DNA from: an uncultured Buttiauxella sp.
GTDB taxonomy: Bacteria; Pseudomonadota; Gammaproteobacteria; Enterobacterales; Enterobacteriaceae
Reading direction: 5' to 3'
NCBI GenBank assembly: GCA_946480445.1
Contig: CAMLJN010000024.1
Coordinates: forward strand, 1 to 54,146
Length of the DNA stretch: 54,146 nt
The notes beneath the pieces were generated by a model that saw only the letters and a program-made list of their open reading frames with translations, searched no databases and was not told the origin of the DNA. The position numbers were made by a program, and so were the translations under genes. Shown here piece by piece: positions 32,575-41,171 of the stretch. Each line of letters starts with the position of its first letter. Positions within the stretch are counted from its first letter, which is position 1.

Positions 32575-35547
32575 ATGCTTGCCAATCTGTTCCCCTACAA
32601 GCCGAGCGTTACGCTCATCAAAGACAGCGGCATCCAGTTCCTGGACTTTGGCCTTGCTCCGCAGCCTAACGCCCCGCACACCGGACGTTTCGTACGTAAA
32701 ACGGCGAACGGCCCGCTGCTGCGCCTGGATTATGATGTGGTGCCCGGTAAATTTACCCTCCCGGATACGGAAGGCGGTGCGCCAGAAGTGGTGAAGCCTG
32801 AAAGCACAATCACCCTGGGCCAGTCGCTCAGAATGATGGATAAAACCTGGCTTCCGCTGCCGTTTCTGCGGTTTAACCCGCCACGTACTTTTGTTGGCGG
32901 GCCGGATAACTGGGCGCGCGTGCAAATCCGCTGCCTGGAAACGCCTGATTCCGCAGGTAATACGGTGCGCATCAGTATCGCTCTGGACACCAAAATTTAT
33001 GCTGACGACGCCACGGAGTTGCCTCTTGCCCCTACGCAAAGCGATGTCCGCAACGGCGCCCGGTTTACCCTCGCCTGGCAGAACCAGGAAATTCATGATT
33101 TCCTCGATCAGACCTGGGTGGACGGCTGGTTACGCGAAGTGTTTACCCAGTACGTAACGCGCCATGAAACGCGTACGGAACGGGAAATCGCCAGCGCGAT
33201 GAAAATGTTCGAATACCAGGCGCATTATCTTAATATTCTGGAGATGCTGGGCGCACAAATTGCCGTGCCCGAAGTGAAAATTGTCACGGCGACCCTGCAG
33301 GCTCCGGCGATCCCCGTGGATCTGGTGCTGGATGTGGGTAACACCCACACCTGCGGCGTGTTGATCGAAGATCACGGTGAAGCAAACGACGGGCTGCGCC
33401 AGACGGCAGAATTACAAATCCGCTCCCTGAGCGAGCCGCAGCTAATCAATGAAGCCATGTTCACCAGCCGCCTGGAGTTTTCCGAAGCAAAGTTTGGCAA
33501 ACAACATTTTTCCGTAGAAAGCGGCCGCGACGATGCCTTTGTCTGGCCGTCGATCGCTCGTGTAGGCAGTGAAGCCCGTCGTATGGCCAGCACACGTCTG
33601 GGCACCGAGGGGGCCAGCGGCATCTCCAGCCCGCGCCGCTATCTGTGGGATGAAACCCCGGCCAGCCAGGACTGGCGCTTTAGCCAGATGGGGCTGAAAA
33701 CCCAGCGCGAACCCCTGGCGACCGCCTTCCCGCTGATGAATCTGATGAACGACGACGGCCAGCCGCTCTATAGTCTGCCGATGGACGAGCGTCTGCCGGT
33801 CTTCTCGCCGCAGTACAGCCGTAGCTCGCTGATGACGCTGATGCTTTGCGAGCTGCTTTCCCAGGCGCTGATGCAAATTAACAGCGTCGGCTCACGGCAG
33901 AGCATGGGCCACCTCAATGCGCCCCGCCAGCTGCGGAACCTGATCCTCACCCTGCCTTCGGCCATGCCGAAACAGGAGCGGGAGCTTTTCCGCCAGCGTA
34001 TGCGTGAAGCCGTAGGCCTGGTTTGGAAAGCGATGGAATGGCATCCGGCGGATGAAGGCTTTGAGCTGGAGCGTGACAAGGAGAAAAGCGTGGTGCCCGT
34101 GCCAAACGTGCACATGGAATGGGACGAAGCTACCTGCGGCCAGCTCGTCTGGCTCTATAACGAGGCCATTGTCAATTACGCCGGGCAAAGCGGTACTTTC
34201 TTTAAAAGCCTTGCCCGCCCCGATCGTCTGCTAAGCGATGATGAGCCGCCGGGTAAAACCCTGCGCGTGGCCTCCATCGACATTGGCGGTGGCACCACCG
34301 ATATGGCGATCACCCAGTATCAGCTTGATGACGGCGTGGGCAGCAACGTGAAGATTGCTCCGCGCCTGCTGTTCCGCGAAGGGTTTAAGGTTGCGGGCGA
34401 CGATATTCTGCTGGATGTCATCCAGCGCTGCGTCCTGCCAGCCCTTGAGGCAAAAATCCACCAGGCGGGCGTCGCGGATACCCCGGGCTTAATGACCACA
34501 CTATTTGGTGAATCCGGCCGCATGGACACACGCGGTACGCTGCGCCAGCAGACTGCGCTGCAACTGTTTATTCCGCTGGGTCATGCGGTGCTTAATTACT
34601 GGGAAAGCAGCGATCCTGACGATCGACAAGCCACCCTTGAAGCCACGTTCGGCGAGCTGCTAACCCGCCGTCCGACGGACAACGTGATCAATTACGTGCA
34701 GCAGGCGGTCCAGCACGCTCTGCCAGCCGACGCGCCTGCCTTCGACCTGTTTAGCGTGCCGATGCAGGTCGAGCTTGCCAGCCTGCAGGATGCACTGATG
34801 GCCGGCCAGTTCACCCTCACCGCGCCGTTGCAGGCCCTGTGCGAAGCGATCGGCCATTACTGCTGCGACGTTTTACTGATCACCGGTCGTCCTGCCTGTC
34901 TGCCCGGCGTACAGGCCTTGCTGCGGCATCTTCAGCCGGTGCCGGTTAACCGTATTGTCTGGCTGGATGATTACCAGACCCATGAGTGGTATCCGTTCAG
35001 CCAGCAGGGCCGCATTGGTAACCCGAAATCAACCGCCGCCGTAGGTGCCATGCTGTGCAACCTGGCGATGGATTTACGTCTGCCGGGCTTTAACTTCAAG
35101 GCCGCAGATATTCAGGCCTACTCCACGGTCCGTTATCTTGGCATGCTCGATGGCAATAATGTACTCAGCGAAGAGAACGTCTGGTATCGCGATATCGACC
35201 TTGATAATCCTAAGGCGACGCTGGATACCCGGCTGCACTTCCCGCTGCGCGGTAATGCCTGCCTCGGTTTCCGTCAGCTTGATAATGCCCGCTGGCCGGC
35301 CACGCCGCTTTATACCCTGGCGATCAATTCAGCCTCCCTGGCAAAAGCCATCGCGGGCGATGGCGTCCTTAACGTCCGATTGCAGCAAACTCGGGAGGCC
35401 AATGCTTTTGTGCTGGCTGAGGCCTGGCTGCAGGACGGCAGCAAAGTCCCGCTCAGCCAGCTGAGTTTTAAACTGAATACGCTTGCCGGCAGCTACAGCG
35501 GTGCAAGTCACTACTGGATCGACAGCGGGAGCGTCTACCAAAAATGA
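32575..35547 (+). CDS. srfB: SrfB family protein with actin/Hsp70-type ATPase motifs
   Basis: About 990 residues from the ATG at 32575; a GTG at 32563 overlaps srfA. The core carries ASKHA-fold nucleotide motifs: a phosphate-1-like DVGNTHTCGVLI near residue 252 and a textbook phosphate-2 IDIGGGTTDMAI near 567-578. These are followed by GDDILLDVI and an adenosine-site-like LLITGRPACLPGVQALL near 765. It is therefore predicted to bind ATP like Hsp70, FtsA or MreB. The N-terminal ~240 residues are a separate domain of unknown fold. It overlaps srfC by four bases, so expression is coupled. Annotated in databases as a virulence effector family, which I think understates the ATPase motifs. Confidence 0.88.
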   Translation: MLANLFPYKPSVTLIKDSGIQFLDFGLAPQPNAPHTGRFVRKTANGPLLRLDYDVVPGKFTLPDTEGGAPEVVKPESTITLGQSLRMMDKTWLPLPFLRFNPPRTFVGGPDNWARVQIRCLETPDSAGNTVRISIALDTKIYADDATELPLAPTQSDVRNGARFTLAWQNQEIHDFLDQTWVDGWLREVFTQYVTRHETRTEREIASAMKMFEYQAHYLNILEMLGAQIAVPEVKIVTATLQAPAIPVDLVLDVGNTHTCGVLIEDHGEANDGLRQTAELQIRSLSEPQLINEAMFTSRLEFSEAKFGKQHFSVESGRDDAFVWPSIARVGSEARRMASTRLGTEGASGISSPRRYLWDETPASQDWRFSQMGLKTQREPLATAFPLMNLMNDDGQPLYSLPMDERLPVFSPQYSRSSLMTLMLCELLSQALMQINSVGSRQSMGHLNAPRQLRNLILTLPSAMPKQERELFRQRMREAVGLVWKAMEWHPADEGFELERDKEKSVVPVPNVHMEWDEATCGQLVWLYNEAIVNYAGQSGTFFKSLARPDRLLSDDEPPGKTLRVASIDIGGGTTDMAITQYQLDDGVGSNVKIAPRLLFREGFKVAGDDILLDVIQRCVLPALEAKIHQAGVADTPGLMTTLFGESGRMDTRGTLRQQTALQLFIPLGHAVLNYWESSDPDDRQATLEATFGELLTRRPTDNVINYVQQAVQHALPADAPAFDLFSVPMQVELASLQDALMAGQFTLTAPLQALCEAIGHYCCDVLLITGRPACLPGVQALLRHLQPVPVNRIVWLDDYQTHEWYPFSQQGRIGNPKSTAAVGAMLCNLAMDLRLPGFNFKAADIQAYSTVRYLGMLDGNNVLSEENVWYRDIDLDNPKATLDTRLHFPLRGNACLGFRQLDNARWPATPLYTLAINSASLAKAIAGDGVLNVRLQQTREANAFVLAEAWLQDGSKVPLSQLSFKLNTLAGSYSGASHYWIDSGSVYQK

Positions 35548-37700
35548 ATCAAACCGTGAATCATCAACATGCGCGGCTCGAAAGCCTGGTCGACTGGATT
35601 GAGGAAACCCGCGTTCATGCACCGCTGTTAGAGAACGAAGCCGATAGCCTGCTGGCCCGCATGTTGCCCCTGCAACGTCGCCAGCAGCAGCTTACCGCAC
35701 TTACCGACCAGCCGCTGACGCTTGGATTATACGGCCATTCCAGCGCTGGTAAGCGCCACTTGCTCAGCGCTCTGCTGGCAAATCACGCCGGACGTATTGA
35801 CATTACCCTGGGCGAGAAAACGCTGGATTATTTTACCCATATTAATCCGAGCCACGCGGCCTCAGGCCTTGCCGTACGTTTTACCCATCGCGCAGCGCCC
35901 GCCGCTGATAACTTCCCTTTGCTGCTGACTCTATTCAGTGAAAGCGAGCTTACCCAGCGGACTATTCGTCACTACCACACCCGGCCGGAACCGCGGGTTG
36001 CCCAGTCCAGCGTAATTGCCGCACGGCTTGACGAACTGCAGACTCGACGCCAGGCCCAGCTTATCCCCGGTATCACCCGTCAGCAGACGGCCGATATTGC
36101 AGACTGCTACCAGGCGCAGCTGCGCCGCAGGCACCATCTGGACGATGCTCTGTGGCAGCAAATGGCCGACCTGCTTCCGTGGCTGATCCCAGCTGACCGT
36201 GTGTCGCTGCTGGCGATGCTGTGGGGCGACGACGCGCAGCTTACCGCGCAGTGGCTGCATCTGAGCGAAACCCTGCAACATATCGGTGCCACGACAAACT
36301 GCCTTGCTCCGGCAAGTTTGTTGGTGGATAGCTTCCTGCTACCTGCCGAAGGTTTCCTGATCGCCGCTACGCCGGATGAGCCTGAACTTCAGGCTGACGT
36401 GATGATTTGCCCGCTTTTCAATTATGAAGTGGCATCGCCGGTAAGCCTCGCACAGCAGGATTTGCTGGCGCTTTGCGCAGAAGTTTGCCTGACCCTAAGC
36501 CAGGCCCCGACGCTGAAGGATGTGGAGATTATCGACATCCCGTTAACGCAAATTGATTATTACACCCGCCGTCTGCAACCCGACACCCTGCTGGTTTGCA
36601 ATGCTGCACTGGAGCGCGCGGAAGTGAAAGATGCGGGCAAAGTGCTCGCCCGCTGGGTGGATGCAACGCAAGGCGCGCAGGCTACCCTGCCAGGCTTAAT
36701 CTGGACGATCACCCCCCACGATGCCCGCTTTACCCATAGTGCAAGCGTCGACGACGGAGTCCAGCGCCTGATTGGTCACGCGGGAAAACGCTGGGGAACC
36801 TTGCAGGCTCTCGACAGCCGCAATATGCACCGTCTTGTGGAATGGCTGACCGATGCCATGAACGATGAACGTCGCACCCGACGCATAGCTACGCTGCAAA
36901 AATCGCTGGATGAGCAAACCGTCGAACTTTTCCACCGTTTCAGCGTTGAGCACAATGCCACACCGGAAAACGCGCGGCTTCAGGCAGAAAGCCTGGTTCG
37001 CGCCCTACAGGCTAACGCTGCGCTGCACGGCGAGCTGCTGGCAAGTCTGGTACCTGAACGTCACGCTTTGCAGCAATGCTGGCAGCGGCACCATCATCAG
37101 CGCAAGAGCAAACCGACCGGCTTCCAGCTAGATATTGACCTGTTTGCCGACGAGGATCCCGCAGACCTGCATGAAGTCACCCCGGTAAGCTACGCGCTGG
37201 AAGTCCATCAGCTGTGGGTCGCGCATTTGCGTCGGCTGGGACAACGAAGCGAAGTGGCCCGGCAATTTGGCCTGGATAACGCCCAGCTTCAGGCGCTGTG
37301 CGACCTGCTGATTATCGCCAGCTACCGCCTGAACTTACCCGACCAGCTTGAAGAGATGCTGCAGGCCGGGGATGGCAGCCAGGCCCAGGAGATCACAGCA
37401 GCCTGCAATGTGCTGGGCGATTTCGTTAACTGGCTGGGTTACGCCAGCGTTCCCCAGACCAGCCGCCCAGCAAGCCGCGTAAATAAAGGGGCCACAGTGT
37501 TTGCTCCCGCCGCGCAGGCGCAGGCTTCACGCCGTCTGACAAAGCTGGGTGAAGTGCCCGCGCGCGGCAATGCCAGCTACGTTTACGACTGGCTAGTGGC
37601 GCTCTACACTCGCGCACTGGAGAACAGCGGCTACCGTCATCCGCAGGATATTAGCGACCTGCATCGTCAGAAGCTCACCGCGCTGCTCCATAAACGCTAA
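35544..37700 (+). CDS. srfC: SrfC family protein with degenerate P-loop
   Basis: 718 residues; its ATG overlaps the srfB stop (ATGA). Residues 64-71 read GHSSAGKR, a P-loop in which the usual Ser/Thr after Lys is Arg. Later segments resemble GTPase switch and base motifs in degenerate form: VEIIDIPLTQ (cf. DxxG) and IWTITPHDARF (cf. the NKxD strand). The C-terminal half is largely helical, so the whole resembles a dynamin-like or Era-like GTPase that may have lost normal catalysis. Known as the Virul_Fac family. With SrfA as membrane anchor and SrfB as ATPase, the three probably form one complex; this is inference from gene coupling. Confidence 0.85.
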   Translation: MNQTVNHQHARLESLVDWIEETRVHAPLLENEADSLLARMLPLQRRQQQLTALTDQPLTLGLYGHSSAGKRHLLSALLANHAGRIDITLGEKTLDYFTHINPSHAASGLAVRFTHRAAPAADNFPLLLTLFSESELTQRTIRHYHTRPEPRVAQSSVIAARLDELQTRRQAQLIPGITRQQTADIADCYQAQLRRRHHLDDALWQQMADLLPWLIPADRVSLLAMLWGDDAQLTAQWLHLSETLQHIGATTNCLAPASLLVDSFLLPAEGFLIAATPDEPELQADVMICPLFNYEVASPVSLAQQDLLALCAEVCLTLSQAPTLKDVEIIDIPLTQIDYYTRRLQPDTLLVCNAALERAEVKDAGKVLARWVDATQGAQATLPGLIWTITPHDARFTHSASVDDGVQRLIGHAGKRWGTLQALDSRNMHRLVEWLTDAMNDERRTRRIATLQKSLDEQTVELFHRFSVEHNATPENARLQAESLVRALQANAALHGELLASLVPERHALQQCWQRHHHQRKSKPTGFQLDIDLFADEDPADLHEVTPVSYALEVHQLWVAHLRRLGQRSEVARQFGLDNAQLQALCDLLIIASYRLNLPDQLEEMLQAGDGSQAQEITAACNVLGDFVNWLGYASVPQTSRPASRVNKGATVFAPAAQAQASRRLTKLGEVPARGNASYVYDWLVALYTRALENSGYRHPQDISDLHRQKLTALLHKR

Positions 37701-37724
37701 ACCAACGCGCAGTGCACGGCTTAA

Positions 37725-37747
37725 CACCTGCCAGGATCTGGCAGGTG
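37725..37747 (+). terminator. Hairpin after srfC
   Basis: CACCTGCCAG (37725-37734) and CTGGCAGGTG (37738-37747) form a perfect 10-bp stem with a 3-base loop, 25 bases after srfC. Only a weak T-run (GCTATTTCTG) follows, so it may be a partial terminator or an mRNA-stabilising 3' end for srfABC. Confidence 0.6.
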
Positions 37748-37813
37748 GCTATTTCTGCCATTTGAGATTACAATTTGCGCATCTATCAACTCACTGAATA
37801 TAAGGAGGATCCC

Positions 37814-37897
37814 ATGCTGTATCGTAAAACATTAATCGTTTTACATACTTTTGGCGATCGTCACTGCTCAAGCGTTATCGGTTTCGTACTGCGATAA
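37814..37897 (+). CDS. Leader ORF upstream of the ABC-F gene (27 aa)
   Basis: ATG at 37814 preceded at five bases by AAGGAGGA, a near-perfect Shine-Dalgarno. The peptide begins MLYRKTLIVLHTFGDRHC and ends GFVLR, stop TAA at 37895. It does not resemble a protein family I know. Its coding sequence doubles as the left arm of a long hairpin (37866-37910). The next gene, 111 bases on, has only a weak ribosome site. The arrangement is that of a regulatory leader peptide whose translation controls the gene downstream, as described for several antibiotic-resistance ABC-F genes. The regulatory role is inferred. Confidence 0.6.
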   Translation: MLYRKTLIVLHTFGDRHCSSVIGFVLR

Positions 37898-38000
37898 CTT
37901 CGGCTTGAGCGAAGACACTCCCCTCTTTCCCTTCCCTCAGGCTTACTGAGTTATCGTCAGTTTTATTGACGGCGGCATTGCTATGCCCGTAACTCTTGAG
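37866..38000 (+). promoter_or_regulatory. Candidate translation-dependent attenuator before the ABC-F gene
   Basis: GCTCAAGC-GTTATCG (37866-37880) pairs with CGATAAC (37892-37898) and GCTTGAGC (37903-37910): 15 bp with a 4-base bulge, spanning the leader stop codon. GTTATCG recurs at 37950-37956 and CTTGAG at 37995-38000, beside the weak ribosome site of the ABC-F gene. CGATAAC and CTCAAG can therefore each choose between two partners. Two further small hairpins (CTCAG/CTGAG at 37936-37950, CGTCA/TGACG at 37955-37971) compete for the same region. No T-run follows, so control is more likely translational than by termination. Confidence 0.5.
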
Positions 38001-38008
38001 TAAGTACT

Positions 38009-39739
38009 ATGAGCACTTTATTAACCGCACAATCTCTTAGCCTCGATACCCCTTTTGGCCCTTTGCTGGCTGACATCACGCTGACGCTTAAAAAAGGCGA
38101 CCGCCTCGGTTTGATCGGTCATAACGGCTGCGGCAAAAGCACCCTGCTGAAACTACTTGATGGCACTATCACGCCTAAAAGCGGCAGCGTCGCCCTCGCC
38201 AGTCAGTGTCTGATGGCCCGCGTTGAGCAACATCTGCCTGAACGCCTCCATCCGTTGACCATGCTTGAGGCCGTGCTGGCCCGGCTGGACGAGTCGCAGC
38301 GGCACGCCGAATGCTGGCGGGCTGAGGCGCTGCTCGCCAGCATGGGCTTTAGCAAGTACGACTGGCATCTTCACGCCGGTACGCTAAGCGGCGGGCAGCA
38401 CACTCGCCTGTTGCTGGCCCGCGCGCTGATAACCGAACCGGACCTGTTGCTGCTTGATGAGCCGAGTAACCACCTGGATCTCCCTACGTTACTGTGGCTG
38501 GAGCGGTTCCTGCGCGGCTGGAAGGGCAGTTTTGTGCTGGTTTCTCACGATGCCCACCTGCTGGACAACGTAACAAACGGCACCTGGATCCTGCGCGATC
38601 GGTCCCTGAGCTTCTTCCAGCTCCCCTGCACCCAGGCGCGTGCTGCGCTGGAAGAAAGGGATCGCACGGATGCGCAACGCCATAAGGCAGAGCAAAAGGA
38701 GATTGACCGTATTGCGGCCAGCGCCAAACGGCTGGCGATATGGGGGCGCGTGTATGACAACGAAGATCTGGCCCGCAAAGCTAAGCAGATGGAAAAGCAC
38801 ATTGACAGGCTTAAGGATGAACAAACTGAGCTGAGCCAGGGCCATCAGTGGCAGCTCATCCTGCGGGGTGAAAAGCTGCAGGCCGACCGCCTGCTGGAAA
38901 TGGAAAACCTGTACGTCAGCCCCGCTCCCGGCGCCGCCCCCCTCTTCCATCTGCCGGTACAACGCCTGAAAAGTGGTGACCGCGTGGCGATAATAGGCCG
39001 TAACGGCTGCGGAAAATCCTCTCTGCTACGCCTGCTCTGGCAACAGTATCAGCAGCCGGAACGTGAAGAGGCTATCCGTCTTCATCCCCGAGCGCAGATG
39101 GGCTATTACGACCAGACGTTGCATCAGCTGCGCGATAACGACACTTTGCTGCAGGCTCTTGAACCTTTCGCGCCGCTGAGCGAACAGGATCGGAAAATGG
39201 CGTTAATTAGCGCTGGCTTCCCCTGGCTTCGTCACCAGCAGGCCGTCAGTACATTAAGCGGCGGCGAGCGTTCACGCCTGCTGTTCGTCGGCCTGACGCT
39301 TGCGCGTTATTCACTGCTGATGCTCGATGAGCCAACCAACCACCTGGATATGGAGGGCAAAGAGGCGCTGGCTGAAACCCTGCAAACCTTTGAGGGCGGC
39401 GTGCTGCTGGTGACCCACGACCGGACGCTCATCGCCAAAAGTTGCAACCGTTTCTGGCTGGTTGATAACGGCGAGCTGAGCGAATGGCACGATCCGCAAG
39501 CGCTCTATGCGCTGCTGACCGCCGAGGAGAATGGTGAACCGGTCATACAAACCAGTGAAGCTGCTGCGCAAATGTCAGCGGACAAGCATGATGCGGATGC
39601 GCTGCTGGAACGTCTGGTGGCGCTGGAGAACCGGCTGGCCGGGGATCTGGCACGCAAAGAGAAGCATCAAAAACCAGCCTTGCAGCACGAGTGGCGCAAG
39701 GAAATTGCTGAACTTAACCGGCTGTTAAAACTGCATTAA
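38009..39739 (+). CDS. ABC-F family ATPase
   Basis: 576 residues: two ABC domains in one chain with no membrane helices, the ABC-F layout. Domain 1: Walker A GHNGCGKST (37-45), LSGGQ, and LLLDEPSNHLD. Domain 2: Walker A GRNGCGKSS, LSGGE, and LMLDEPTNHLD. A charged helical linker lies between them (AEQKEIDRIAASAKRLAIW), with a short charged C-terminal coil (DKHDADALLERL through AELNRLLK). ABC-F proteins bind the ribosomal E site and either tune translation (EttA, Uup, YheS, YbiT) or protect against antibiotics. It is not one of the four E. coli proteins by length or linker. A structured leader ORF precedes it, which favours an inducible ribosome-protection or stress role. Confidence 0.88.
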   Translation: MSTLLTAQSLSLDTPFGPLLADITLTLKKGDRLGLIGHNGCGKSTLLKLLDGTITPKSGSVALASQCLMARVEQHLPERLHPLTMLEAVLARLDESQRHAECWRAEALLASMGFSKYDWHLHAGTLSGGQHTRLLLARALITEPDLLLLDEPSNHLDLPTLLWLERFLRGWKGSFVLVSHDAHLLDNVTNGTWILRDRSLSFFQLPCTQARAALEERDRTDAQRHKAEQKEIDRIAASAKRLAIWGRVYDNEDLARKAKQMEKHIDRLKDEQTELSQGHQWQLILRGEKLQADRLLEMENLYVSPAPGAAPLFHLPVQRLKSGDRVAIIGRNGCGKSSLLRLLWQQYQQPEREEAIRLHPRAQMGYYDQTLHQLRDNDTLLQALEPFAPLSEQDRKMALISAGFPWLRHQQAVSTLSGGERSRLLFVGLTLARYSLLMLDEPTNHLDMEGKEALAETLQTFEGGVLLVTHDRTLIAKSCNRFWLVDNGELSEWHDPQALYALLTAEENGEPVIQTSEAAAQMSADKHDADALLERLVALENRLAGDLARKEKHQKPALQHEWRKEIAELNRLLKLH

Positions 39740-39771
39740 TTTCTTTTTAAGCAGATGAAAACAGCTCTCAG

Positions 39772-39798
39772 GGCGGGTGCGCGTCAGCGCTACCCGCC
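39772..39798 (+). terminator. Hairpin after the ABC-F gene
   Basis: GGCGGGT-GCGC (39772-39782), loop GTCA, GCGC-T-ACCCGCC (39787-39798): an 11-bp stem with one bulged T. It lies between two convergent genes and only a modest T content follows. Probably ends transcription of the ABC-F gene. Confidence 0.65.
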
Positions 39799-39812
39799 TT
39801 ATCACTCACTCT

Positions 39813-40931
39813 TTACCAGACTTTATCCGCGATCTCTGCCACCAGGCGCACCTTGTCCCATTGCTGGGCCGGAGTCAGGCTGTTGCCCTCCTCTGTGGAA
39901 GCAAAGCCGCACTGCGGGCTAAGGCAGATCTGGTTAATAGCGACAAACTTCGCCGCTTCGTTAATTCGCGCCTGGATTTGCTGCGGATTTTCCAGCTCGC
40001 CATTTTTGGTGGTGATAAGACCCAGAACAACCTGCTGTTTGCCGGGGCGCACAAAACGCAAGGGGGCAAAATCGCCGGAGCGATCGTTATCATATTCCAG
40101 GAAGAACGCATCGACGTTGACGGAGCCAAACAGCACTTCCGCTACCGGCTCGTAGCCGCCTTCTGAAATCCAGGTCGAGCGGAAGTTACCGCGACAGACG
40201 TGCAGGCCGACGGTCAAATCGTCCGGCTTACCTTCCAGCGCTTTGTTCAGCACGCGGGCGTAAATTTTTGCCAGCTCGTCAGGATCGTCACCGCGCTCGC
40301 GGATTTCTTTGCGCTGTGCATCGGAGCATAAATACGCCCAGACGGTATCATCGAGCTGCAAATACCGGCATCCCGCCGCATAAAAAGCCGCGATCGCATC
40401 CCGCCAGGTGGTGGCCAGATCGTCAAAATACTCGTTGAGATCCGGGTAAACGGTAGTGTCAATGGCGTTACGCCCGCCACGGAAATGCAGCACGCTCGGG
40501 CTTGGAATGGTCATTTTCGGCACCGCGTTACCGCTAATGCTCTTCAGGAAGCGGAAATCCTCCAGCATCGAATGTTCGCCAAAAGCAACCTTTCCTACAA
40601 CGCGCACGCTGTGGGTTTTGGTTTGTACACCGTTAAACTGAATGCCCTGCTCTGATTCGTAGCGCTCCACGCCCTCTAAACCGTCGAAGAAGTCAAAATG
40701 CCACCACGCACGGCGGAACTCACCGTCGGTCACAACATGCAGCCCGCATGCGCACTGTTGCAAAACGGCAGAACGAATCGCTTCATCTTCAACGCAACGC
40801 AGCCGATCGGCGGTAATTTCCCCGGCGGCGAATTGCAGGCGAGCTTTTTTTACGGTATCCGGACGAAGAAAACTCCCGACGATATCGGCACGGAAAGGAG
40901 CCTGGTGATGAGGTTGCGTGTTATGCGGCAT
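39813..40931 (-). CDS. MetE-like cobalamin-independent methionine synthase family protein (YxjG/YxjH type)
   Basis: 372 residues from the ATG at 40931 (GGAG seven bases upstream); the frame stays open beyond it. It corresponds to the C-terminal catalytic barrel of MetE alone, as in Bacillus YxjG/YxjH. Marks are FRADIVGSFLRP, VTDGEFRRAWWHFDFFDGL, YLQLDDTVWAYL and the zinc-site segments LHVCRGN and LSPQCGFAS. Single-domain members may transfer methyl groups to homocysteine from donors other than folate polyglutamate; the donor here is unknown. A MetR-type site and a MetJ-like double box lie upstream, which supports a role in methionine synthesis. Confidence 0.87.
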   Translation of the reverse strand: MPHNTQPHHQAPFRADIVGSFLRPDTVKKARLQFAAGEITADRLRCVEDEAIRSAVLQQCACGLHVVTDGEFRRAWWHFDFFDGLEGVERYESEQGIQFNGVQTKTHSVRVVGKVAFGEHSMLEDFRFLKSISGNAVPKMTIPSPSVLHFRGGRNAIDTTVYPDLNEYFDDLATTWRDAIAAFYAAGCRYLQLDDTVWAYLCSDAQRKEIRERGDDPDELAKIYARVLNKALEGKPDDLTVGLHVCRGNFRSTWISEGGYEPVAEVLFGSVNVDAFFLEYDNDRSGDFAPLRFVRPGKQQVVLGLITTKNGELENPQQIQARINEAAKFVAINQICLSPQCGFASTEEGNSLTPAQQWDKVRLVAEIADKVW

Positions 40932-40993
40932 GAAGCTTCTCCTGCTGACCCGGCAAAGTAATTCCGGCGGGTGATAGTTGGTTATTTGAATTT

Positions 40994-41011
40994 TAGCCAT
41001 CTGGATGGCTA
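40994..41011. promoter_or_regulatory. Candidate MetJ operator (inverted repeat)
   Basis: TAGCCATC-TG-GATGGCTA is a perfect 8-bp inverted repeat. Split as two adjacent 8-mers (AGCCATCT, GGATGGCT) it matches tandem met boxes (AGACGTCT) at 6/8 and 5/8. It lies ~65 bases upstream of the MetE-like start, where methionine-dependent repression would be expected. Confidence 0.4.
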
Positions 41012-41073
41012 TTTGTAAAAGTGAGAATCGCATGTTGCCGCGGGGCGGGCAAACGAGAAAAATTCACCGGTCA

Positions 41074-41086
41074 TGAAAAACATTCA
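41074..41086. promoter_or_regulatory. MetR-type binding site
   Basis: TGAAAAACATTCA fits the MetR consensus TGAA-N2-(A/T)-N2-TTCA exactly. It is ~145 bases upstream of the MetE-like gene and ~90 bases before the bestrophin gene on the other strand. Homocysteine-responsive activation of the MetE-like gene is the likely role. Confidence 0.6.
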
Positions 41087-41171
41087 CGTTGTTAATGCCA
41101 TGTAAAACTAATTATTGATCTGCGTCACACTCTGCCGTTAAATACGGTGTCCCTGTTTTGAGTTCCTCATC

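Noticed and set aside
33442-34115. Open frames on the minus strand inside srfB
   Set aside because: Composition-driven shadows of the srfB codons, with low-complexity Arg/Pro-rich products.
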